This document shows positions 5,992 through 11,367 of a stretch of DNA of 11,367 bases, piece after piece. The position numbers and the translations under genes are program-made. The notes under the pieces were generated by a model. It worked only from the letters and a program-made list of their open reading frames with translations, had not been told where the DNA came from and did not search any database. Position 1 is the stretch's first letter. Each line of letters opens with the position of its first letter. The DNA is from Psychrobacter sp. (lineage in GTDB: Bacteria > Pseudomonadota > Gammaproteobacteria > Pseudomonadales > Moraxellaceae), in assembly GCA_029264635.1 (NCBI GenBank), contig JARIAA010000239.1, forward strand, positions 1 to 11,367, given 5' to 3'.

Positions 5992-7119
5992 ATGACCATG
6001 ACAGCAGACTCCCAGCGCGGCGTGGCATTATTGACCATCTTGCTTTTGGTCGTGAGTATTACCGTAGTCGCAGGTGCGATGCTTGCCAGTCAAAAAGTTG
6101 CTATCCGCCGCAGTGGTCTCTTGTTTAATCAGAATCAACTACTACAAGATATCGAGGCCGGTCAGCAGTTGGCCATGACTATTATTCGTGCTGACGATAA
6201 GCTAAATAATACCGATAGCGCGCAAGACATTTGGGCGCAGCCACTGCCGCCTTATACTTTAGGGATGCATAATATCACTATAGAGCTACGTGATGAGGCG
6301 GGCCGTTTTAATATCAATAATCTCTATCATGATGGCGAAGCTGACGCCGATGCACTAGCAGTGTTTGAGCGTTTATTAACTCAGCTAAATCTAGCGCCAG
6401 AGATTGCTATTGCAGTGCTTGATTGGCAAGATGTAGACAGCAAAATCTATAACGATGGCGGTGATGAGAGTGTGGTATATAACCAGCAAACCAGTAGTAG
6501 CGCCAATAAAACTCTGCCCAATCAGCCATTGGTTAGTATAGACCAGCTTCAAGAAGTACACGGGATAAGTGCTGAGACGTTGGCAGTCCTGCGACCTTAC
6601 ATTACTGCCGTGCCTTATTTTTTGCCCATTAATGTCAATACGGCAAGCCCTGTACTGCTCGCCGCGCTGATAGATGGTGTAAATCCTAAACAGATGCAAG
6701 CGTTTACGGATTTGCGCGCGCAACAAGTACTGGCATCTATTGATGACTTATGGCAATTGCCACCGTTTATGAGTATAAGCGCTGAAGGGCGACAAGGGTT
6801 TGAAGCGTTATTAGCAGTAGATAGTCAAGCATTTACGGCACTGATTACGGCGACAGACAGCAGCAATGTAGGGGCGCCGCGGCAACGTTTTGCAACGGTA
6901 TTGATTAGTAAGATGGGTGCTGATAGCGATAAAAAGACGGATGGTAATAACAATGACATCAATAACGCTTCTAATAACAATGCTTCTAATAACAATGCCA
7001 ATGCTTCTAACAATAATGCCAATGCTTCTAACAATAATGCCAATGACAACAATACAAATAAATCTAAAACCGTAACAGTAGTATCGCAGCGCTTATGGGC
7101 ATTTCGTCCAAGCTTTTAA
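5992..7119 (+). CDS. gspK: Type II secretion pseudopilin GspK with Asn-rich tandem repeats
   Basis: GspK caps the pseudopilus tip. The leader ends QRG before VALLTILLLVVSITVVAGAML, with cleavage after G10; like other GspK proteins it lacks Glu at +5, having Thr. Family signatures include LRDEAGRFNINNL, then VLDWQDVDS with a following acidic GGDE (likely calcium region), and the helix-hairpin-helix-like segment PINVNTASPVLLAAL. The length of 375 is slightly above average because residues about 318-357 form an Asn-rich spacer with ASNNN and ASNNNAN repeats before the final strand VVSQRLWAFRPSF. The ATG at 5992 is favoured by AGGG 7 bases upstream; another ATG lies 6 bases on. It is the last gene of the operon. 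Confidence 0.93.
   Translation: MTMTADSQRGVALLTILLLVVSITVVAGAMLASQKVAIRRSGLLFNQNQLLQDIEAGQQLAMTIIRADDKLNNTDSAQDIWAQPLPPYTLGMHNITIELRDEAGRFNINNLYHDGEADADALAVFERLLTQLNLAPEIAIAVLDWQDVDSKIYNDGGDESVVYNQQTSSSANKTLPNQPLVSIDQLQEVHGISAETLAVLRPYITAVPYFLPINVNTASPVLLAALIDGVNPKQMQAFTDLRAQQVLASIDDLWQLPPFMSISAEGRQGFEALLAVDSQAFTALITATDSSNVGAPRQRFATVLISKMGADSDKKTDGNNNDINNASNNNASNNNANASNNNANASNNNANDNNTNKSKTVTVVSQRLWAFRPSF
6967..7044 (+). repeat. In-frame tandem repeat inside gspK (15-bp unit, then three 21-bp units)
   Basis: Units run 6967-6981 (ASNNN), then 6982-7002, 7003-7023 and 7024-7044 (ASNNNAN each). The last two 21-bp units are identical and the one before differs at three positions. All lengths are multiples of three, so copy-number change would lengthen or shorten the protein without a frameshift. 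Confidence 0.9.
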
Positions 7120-7129
7120 TCAGCCTTTA

Positions 7130-7162
7130 ATGCTTGCAAGCATCGTTGAGCTGATCGTCAGC
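7130..7162. other. Palindromes in the convergent gap between gspK and the FabR-like gene
   Basis: ATGCTTGCAAGCAT (7130-7143) is a perfect 14-bp palindrome, and GCTGA-TCG-TCAGC (7150-7162) is a short hairpin. They lie in the 53-bp gap where two operons end head to head, a usual place for a shared terminator. Neither has a T-run, so intrinsic termination is not demonstrated. Confidence 0.35.
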
Positions 7163-7172
7163 GCTTATGCTA

Positions 7173-7853
7173 TCAATCGATCAGGCGCGTCTCCTCGCTC
7201 GATTTCCAATTGTAAGCGCCATAAAACAGCATTTGCGCTTGACGGGTGCAGTTGTGCAGCATCAATTGCTTTTTCTCTTCAATCTCAGCCAAATCAACCT
7301 CATCATCATGATCTTCAGAATAGGTTAATTCGAGCCAATCAATGATCCAAGAAAAAAACATATTGACCCCAGCTTCGGCCAATAAGCGACGATCATAGGC
7401 ATTGATATGTGCAAATGCAGGTTGTAGGACTAAATCTTCTCCCAAAATCTTTGCATGCATCTTTATTAGATGATTAATCGCCTTACGAACAGCCTCCGAG
7501 CCACCGAAGCGTTCACTTACTAAGAACTGCCAATAACGAGGTTTTGCGCTTACAGTTTGCAAAAACAGCTGGATACTCTTTGCAATTTGGCGATCAAAAC
7601 TGCGTTTGCGCCCGATTTGTAAGCTGTCACTCAAAGTAGCAAGCGTACTGCCCAGCTCCTCAATCACCAAGGCTTGACCCAACGATTCCATGTCATCAAA
7701 ATGACGATAAAACGCGGTTGGTACGACGCCAACTTCGCGGGTCACTTGCCTGAGGCTAATTGAGCTAAAGGATTGTCCAGTCATACAAAGGTCAAGTACC
7801 GCATTAAAAAATGCGCGCCGAGTTTGAAGTTTTTTCTGTTCGCGACTGCTCAT
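7173..7853 (-). CDS. FabR-like TetR-family regulator of fatty-acid metabolism
   Basis: This 226-residue protein strongly resembles the FabR/DesT branch of the TetR family, which represses unsaturated fatty-acid synthesis or desaturase genes according to acyl-CoA or acyl-ACP pools. The N-terminus reads TRRAFFNAVLDL, then SFSSISLRQVTREVGVVPTA with FYRHFDDMESLG, carrying the helix-turn-helix at about residues 33-52 and matching FabR spacing closely. The WQFLVSERFGGSEAVRKAI block matches the FabR region around LLRERSG. The C-terminal domain ends QAQMLFYGAYNW, like KGAYYW in FabR. No clear Shine-Dalgarno is visible. A palindrome 41-65 bases upstream suggests autoregulation. Its targets are not next to it. 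The subfamily call is from remembered sequence, so the exact name is left open. Confidence 0.82.
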   Translation of the reverse strand: MSSREQKKLQTRRAFFNAVLDLCMTGQSFSSISLRQVTREVGVVPTAFYRHFDDMESLGQALVIEELGSTLATLSDSLQIGRKRSFDRQIAKSIQLFLQTVSAKPRYWQFLVSERFGGSEAVRKAINHLIKMHAKILGEDLVLQPAFAHINAYDRRLLAEAGVNMFFSWIIDWLELTYSEDHDDEVDLAEIEEKKQLMLHNCTRQAQMLFYGAYNWKSSEETRLID

Positions 7854-7893
7854 AATATGTCAAAATTTACTTGTTGGATGTTTATCATACTCA

Positions 7894-7918
7894 TTTCAAC
7901 GTAAAAATACGAATGAAA
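7894..7918. promoter_or_regulatory. Probable operator of the FabR-like regulator
   Basis: TTTCA-A-CGTA and TACG-AA-TGAAA form an imperfect palindrome around AAAA (TTTCA 7894-7898, CGTA 7900-7903, TACG 7908-7911, TGAAA 7914-7918). It lies 41-65 bases upstream of the start codon, where promoter elements are expected. The position suits self-repression by the TetR-type protein; the binding protein is inferred. Confidence 0.5.
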
Positions 7919-7983
7919 TACCCAGTTATCGTGCAGGCGAGACTAAATGAAACAGAGACGTAGGCTATAACACGCAAGTGATA

Positions 7984-9432
7984 TTAAACCATTGTGCCCC
8001 AATGCCCTTGCAACTCCTGCGCCAATCGATAAGCTTCATGGTCATTCATGCCCGTAATAAAGTCCAAGATATTTAAAATATTATGATAAATATTATCGGA
8101 TAATATTCTTTGATGCTCATCGAGATGCGGTTGCAATAAGCTTAGAAGGCGCTGCTGTTCAAACGGTTTTGGTGCGTCAGTAAGTGCTGTCCAAGCCAGT
8201 GGCATAAAGGCATCAAGAAGGCGATGCAGACATTGATTGGCCATCAGCTCCATGCGAACTTTGCTGGGATGGTTAAATATTTGTACGCGCGCCAACTGCT
8301 TAGCTTGGCTGATGCCATTTTGTACGGTTGCATCACAATGCGTAAACAGACTACCCGTTAGCGTTCCTGCCAGCATAGCATCGCTATTCGCTACAAAAGC
8401 ATCCGTAACCGCATTGACCAGGCGCATCATTGCGCGTGCTCGCAGTGATGCTAGGTGCTGCCGAACGGACACGTGCGCTGGCAGATTCAGACTATTAGGG
8501 CGCTCTCCAATCAGCTCATAAAGTATGGCTGCAACCTCACTATAGCTCAGCATATTTAAATGAATACCGTCCTCTAAGTCTATCAGGGCATAGCAAATAT
8601 CGTCTGCCGCTTCGAGTAGATAAGCTAGTGGATGCCGTGCAAAACCATCATGCTGCTGTGAGCGTGGCAAGTGCAAACTGTCAGCCAATTGTTCGAGCTG
8701 TGCAGCTTCACTATAAAAGCAGCCAAATTTTTGGATGTTGTTTGTGGGCAGGTTTTTATCCGTGTTTTGTTTACGGTCGCCATTCGTTAAGTTACTGTTT
8801 ATTGAATGGCTGTGTGTTGCTAACCACGGGTATTTCATAAAAGCGCCCAACGTCGCGCAGGTTAAGCGCATGCCGCCTGCGTCTGGATGGTGCTCGTTAC
8901 GCACTAATAAACGAAATCCTTGCGCATTACCTTCATACGCCAGCAAGTCCAATTGCTCATTAGTGCTCAAACCTTGCAGAATTGATTGACGATCAGGATG
9001 CGTAAACCAATCTCGTATAGCATACTCACCGGCATGACCAAAAGGGGGGTTACCAATATCGTGGGCAAGGCAGGCGGCTTGCACAATCACCCCGACGTCC
9101 GCTGGCGTCACGCCTGAGGGCAGGCCGCTACTTAATTTGTCATGCAGCTTTTCTGCTGCCATGATCCCTAATGAGCGCCCGATGCAGGAAACCTCCAGTG
9201 AATGGGTTAAACGGGTATGAATGCCAAGCTGATTGGTTAATGGATGAACTTGGGTTTTTTGATTGAGCTGACGAAAGGAGTGTGAAAATACCAAACGATC
9301 ATAATCTTTATGAAAAGAGGAGCGCGCGCTATCCTGAATGGGCGCTTGTTTTATACTGCCTAAGCGCTGCGCGGTAAATAATTGCGCCCAGTGATCGGCT
9401 GGGGTGTCTGGCTTATTAACATGAGCGACCAT
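7984..9432 (-). CDS. dgt: Deoxyguanosinetriphosphate triphosphohydrolase (dGTPase), HD superfamily
   Basis: Dgt hydrolyses dGTP to deoxyguanosine and triphosphate, helping balance DNA precursor pools. The 482-residue protein carries the HD metal site: H77 in RLTHSLEV, H124-D125 in LAHDIGNPPFGH, and a distal Asp in EAADDICYALID (277-278). The N-terminus has the family motif SFHKDYDRLVFSHSFRQLNQKTQV. Residues about 205-233 are a polar, Asn/Thr-rich insertion between KYPW and QKFGCF, absent or shorter in the relatives I remember. The start ATG at 9432 has AGGGA 9 bases upstream, and the repeat element at 9447-9592 abuts this ribosome site. Some HD proteins of this group have broader dNTP specificity, so strict dGTP preference is inferred. 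Confidence 0.92.
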   Translation of the reverse strand: MVAHVNKPDTPADHWAQLFTAQRLGSIKQAPIQDSARSSFHKDYDRLVFSHSFRQLNQKTQVHPLTNQLGIHTRLTHSLEVSCIGRSLGIMAAEKLHDKLSSGLPSGVTPADVGVIVQAACLAHDIGNPPFGHAGEYAIRDWFTHPDRQSILQGLSTNEQLDLLAYEGNAQGFRLLVRNEHHPDAGGMRLTCATLGAFMKYPWLATHSHSINSNLTNGDRKQNTDKNLPTNNIQKFGCFYSEAAQLEQLADSLHLPRSQQHDGFARHPLAYLLEAADDICYALIDLEDGIHLNMLSYSEVAAILYELIGERPNSLNLPAHVSVRQHLASLRARAMMRLVNAVTDAFVANSDAMLAGTLTGSLFTHCDATVQNGISQAKQLARVQIFNHPSKVRMELMANQCLHRLLDAFMPLAWTALTDAPKPFEQQRLLSLLQPHLDEHQRILSDNIYHNILNILDFITGMNDHEAYRLAQELQGHWGTMV

Positions 9433-9446
9433 AGTCTATATTCCCT

Positions 9447-9592
9447 TATAGTCCGTACAAAATAAAAGTGTCATGTATTTTATCTGGAGGCAAGGCGGAT
9501 AAAAATTTTCTTGCTTGCTGTGCCTACGCAGACAGAGGCTACAAAAATTTCTATCCGCCTCGCCGTAACATTTTTAGAGTGAATTGACTATA
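9447..9592 (+). mobile_element. Small palindromic intergenic element, copy 2 (MITE-like), abutting dgt
   Basis: The 146-bp unit has perfect 7-bp terminal inverted repeats, TATAGTC (9447-9453) and GACTATA (9586-9592), and long inner arms at 9490-9509 and 9544-9563 that pair at 18 of 20 positions. The core at 9502-9550 matches copy 1 read on the opposite strand. TA is present at both outer edges, which could be a TA target duplication as in mariner/IS630-type miniature elements, but the TA may equally be part of the repeat. There is no coding capacity. The element fills most of the 327-base gap between dgt and ychF; apart from the terminator at 9672-9700, I see nothing else there. Confidence 0.75.
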
Positions 9593-9671
9593 TTTATCAT
9601 TATTTTTAAAGGTAGGCAGTCGTAAAATTTGAGATGTTTTTTCTTAACCAAACCCATTAACGCAGTATAAT

Positions 9672-9700
9672 AAAAAAAAGCCAGCACAATGGCTGACTTT
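9672..9700 (-). terminator. Rho-independent terminator of ychF
   Basis: On the minus strand the stem AGCCA-(TTGTGC)-TGGCT is followed directly by a run of eight T (9672-9679 on plus). Flanking AAA before the stem and TTT after it can extend pairing. It lies about 60 bases past the ychF stop, before the dgt promoter region, so the two genes are probably separate transcripts. Confidence 0.75.
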
Positions 9701-9759
9701 TGGTTGTTCTATACTAAGACTGTGTAAACAAAATATTAATTAAGCGTATCAAACCCTGT

Positions 9760-10851
9760 TTATACGTTAAAGCGAAAGTGCATCACATCGCCATCTTGTA
9801 CGATATAGGTTTTGCCTTCTAGGCGAGATTTACCCGCCGCTGCTGCGCCTTTTTCGCCATTATATTCAATAAAGTCATCATAAGCGATGACTTCAGCACG
9901 AATGAAACCACGCTCAAAATCTGTATGGATAACGCCCGCAGCTTCAGGCGCAGTGGCACCGATTTTGACCGTCCAAGCGCGCACTTCTTTCACCCCAGCG
10001 GTGAAATATGTTTGCATATCTAACAGATCATAACCACCGCGAATCACTTGATCAAGACCAGCTTCCTCCATATCCATCTCAGCTAAGAAGTCTTTTTTAT
10101 CGGCTTCATCCAGCTGGGCAATCTCAGACTCGATTTGATTGCATAAGGCAATAACGATTGAGTCGTCACCCGTCGCATAGTTGCGTACGGCGTCAAGATA
10201 AGGATTGTTCTCAAAACCATCTTCACTGACGTTAGCGATGTACATCGTGGGTTTTAAAGTGATTAAACCATAGCTTCTGATCAGTTTTTTCTCATCGTTA
10301 TCCAAGTTAGCCGCCCGAGCCGCTTTACCTTCAGCAAGTAGGGGTTCGATCTTTTTGAACACATCAAGCATGGCCTGCGCATCTTTATCGCCGCCTTTGG
10401 CTTTTTTAGTCAAGTTAAGTACGGCGCGCTCAACGGCTTCAAGATCAGCGAGTGCCAGCTCAGTATTGATGGTTTCGATATCATCAATAGGGCTGACGCG
10501 CCCATCGACATGGACGACGTTGTCATCATCAAAGCAGCGTACTACGTGGGCAATGGCGTCAGTCTCACGGATATTGGCCAAAAACTGATTACCCATGCCT
10601 TCGCCTTTTGACGCACCAGCGACAAGGCCTGCAATATCAACGAATTCCATCGTCGTTGGCAATACACGTTCAGGATTAACAATGTTGGCCAATTTTTTTA
10701 GGCGTGGATCGGGTACGGGTACGATGCCCGTATTGGGATCTTTGGTACAAAATGGAAAATTTTCAGCGGCGATTCCCGCTTTGGTCAAGGCATTAAATAA
10801 GGTGGACTTACCGACGTTTGGTAGGCCGACGATGCCGCAGTTAAAACCCAT
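9760..10851 (-). CDS. ychF: Ribosome-associated P-loop ATPase YchF (Obg family, OLA1 homologue)
   Basis: YchF is a universally conserved Obg-type P-loop NTPase that prefers ATP, binds ribosomes and negatively affects oxidative-stress resistance. The 363-residue length is exactly typical. P-loop GLPNVGKS is at 9-16, DIAGLV at 72-77, and ANVSEDGFENNPYL holds the NxxE variant (NVSE) that replaces the GTPase NKxD and explains ATP preference. The C-terminal TGS domain runs from LLDMQTYFTAGVKEVRAW to DGDVMHFRFNV, the canonical end. GAGAG lies 6 bases before the ATG. Often ychF follows pth; here a divergent short gene lies upstream instead. Identification is essentially certain. Confidence 0.98.
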   Translation of the reverse strand: MGFNCGIVGLPNVGKSTLFNALTKAGIAAENFPFCTKDPNTGIVPVPDPRLKKLANIVNPERVLPTTMEFVDIAGLVAGASKGEGMGNQFLANIRETDAIAHVVRCFDDDNVVHVDGRVSPIDDIETINTELALADLEAVERAVLNLTKKAKGGDKDAQAMLDVFKKIEPLLAEGKAARAANLDNDEKKLIRSYGLITLKPTMYIANVSEDGFENNPYLDAVRNYATGDDSIVIALCNQIESEIAQLDEADKKDFLAEMDMEEAGLDQVIRGGYDLLDMQTYFTAGVKEVRAWTVKIGATAPEAAGVIHTDFERGFIRAEVIAYDDFIEYNGEKGAAAAGKSRLEGKTYIVQDGDVMHFRFNV

Positions 10852-10869
10852 AATGGTCTCTCAATCAAT

Positions 10870-10878
10870 TGGTATAAT
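10870..10878 (+). promoter_or_regulatory. Extended -10 promoter for the short downstream gene
   Basis: TGGTATAAT combines a perfect TATAAT box with an upstream TG, the extended -10 form that needs little or no -35 box; none is evident. It would give a leader of about 110 bases before the gene at 10995. The sequence also lies in the upstream region of the divergent ychF gene. Confidence 0.4.
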
Positions 10879-10994
10879 TAGGATATGGTAAATAAAATCG
10901 GCGCTATTGTAGCAAAGTTTAGCTGTTAGCGGGCGGATAGATATGCTAATTTCTTAATAAGGCATTGATAAATAATGCGCATTGAGGCAAAAAC

Positions 10995-11153
10995 ATGAAA
11001 AGCTTGAGCGATAAAGAAGCGGTATGGATGACATTGTCAGAGCTGTTTGTTGACCACGACATTAATCATGAACAGATAGCTAATCAAATTGGCCATTTTT
11101 CTATCAGTGAAGTAGAGCACATTTTATTTTACGAAGTCGCACCTGTTCTGTAA
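10995..11153 (+). CDS. DUF7079-like short protein, probably truncated by frameshift
   Basis: The 52-residue product reads AVWMTLSELFVDHDINHEQI and ends HILFYEVAPVL. This resembles the N-terminal half of the DUF7079 family, small bacterial proteins of about 110 residues and unknown function that start with W-x-ALS-x-LF-x-D and continue past EVxPVL with an N-L segment and a Trp-rich end. Here TAA follows the Leu codon. In the next frame the sequence after the stop reads CNQVTIIL before another stop, resembling the family continuation, so a small indel may have broken the gene. The start is good: GAGG lies 7 bases before the ATG. Family and truncation calls are from memory and moderately sure. 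Confidence 0.6.
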   Translation: MKSLSDKEAVWMTLSELFVDHDINHEQIANQIGHFSISEVEHILFYEVAPVL

Positions 11154-11195
11154 TCAGGTAACCATAATATTATGACTTCATTAGCATTCAATTAA

Positions 11196-11367
11196 ACTGG
11201 AGTGGAGATAGGAGACCCAAACACACTGTACTTTCAGTAGGCTAAACCTAATCCTCCAAGAGACCTACCCACTGTTCAGCTTTGGCTGTTCTAAGTTGCA
11301 CCTAGGTTTGGATGGCCACTTCAGGAGTCAGATGAGAATCCCCCAACACCACCCCCCGTGGAAGACC
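11196..11367. other. Compositionally distinct, structured, non-coding tail of the window
   Basis: From about 11196 G+C rises to about half (88 of 172 bases counted) after AT-rich DNA. No frame gives a recognisable protein. Several self-complementary parts are visible: AGTGG plus TAGG (11201-11205, 11209-11212) can pair with CCTA plus CCACT (11264-11267, 11269-11273). Inside that lies TAGG-ctaaa-CCTA (11238-11250), and afterwards CAGC-tttg-GCTG (11277-11288). This could be the non-coding end of an insertion sequence whose transposase lies outside the window, or a structured RNA. The C-rich end at 11340-11357 is cut by the window edge. Confidence 0.35.

Noticed and set aside
6967..7044. Regular short repeats that could suggest a CRISPR array
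   Set aside because: Units are contiguous without spacers, are 15 or 21 bp, and encode Asn-rich residues in the gspK frame.
6825..7052. Minus-strand open frame with leucine-rich repeats opposite gspK
   Set aside because: The Leu/Ala/Glu repeat is the antisense reading of the Asn-rich codon repeats; there is no start signal and it lies wholly within a well-identified gene.
9445..9474. Annotating ATGACA/TATAAG as the definite dgt promoter
   Set aside because: The -10 box overlaps the dgt ribosome site, so the predicted transcript would begin a few bases before the ATG and lose that site; kept only as a remark.

Overview
The window looks like chromosomal DNA of a Psychrobacter-like gammaproteobacterium (Moraxellaceae). 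This is inferred from protein style, moderate G+C, AT-rich intergenic DNA, asparagine-rich insertions and a scattered type II secretion locus; no database comparison was possible. Most genes are housekeeping or conserved accessory functions.

Layout: The window opens inside gspE, the type II secretion ATPase, followed by a small two-helix membrane protein. A palindromic 160-bp intergenic element starts 2 bp after that gene's stop codon. A left-handed beta-helix acyltransferase lies on the minus strand. A 319-bp AT-rich gap with a hairpin leads to a TatD-type nuclease on the plus strand. Next comes a TetR-family regulator preceded by an array of short repeats that looks like operator DNA. It is followed by gspH-gspI-gspJ-gspK, four minor pseudopilin genes packed as one operon. 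Convergent to these is a FabR-like TetR regulator on the minus strand with a palindrome upstream. Then come dgt (dGTPase) and ychF (ribosome-associated ATPase), also on the minus strand. Between them lie a second copy of the intergenic element and a rho-independent terminator for ychF. Divergent from ychF is a short DUF7079-like gene that appears cut short. The last 172 bases differ in composition, contain self-complementary segments and have no recognisable gene.

How the genes work together: GspE powers pseudopilus assembly. GspH, GspI, GspJ and GspK would form or initiate the pseudopilus tip, and all four carry a prepilin-peptidase motif. gspE and gspHIJK are about 3.2 kb apart with unrelated genes between. 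The FabR-like regulator probably controls membrane fatty-acid composition. dgt and ychF act in nucleotide pool balance and translation or stress control.

The most interesting signals are: two diverged copies of a small TATAGT-ended palindromic element whose core is conserved while the hairpin arms differ but still pair within each copy; asparagine-rich low-complexity tracts, including in-frame 21-bp tandem repeats, in GspJ, GspK and Dgt; an unusually long GspH leader containing 15-bp repeats; and the unexplained tail beside the truncated DUF7079-like gene. I found no CRISPR array, tRNA, rRNA, phage module or recognisable defence system.
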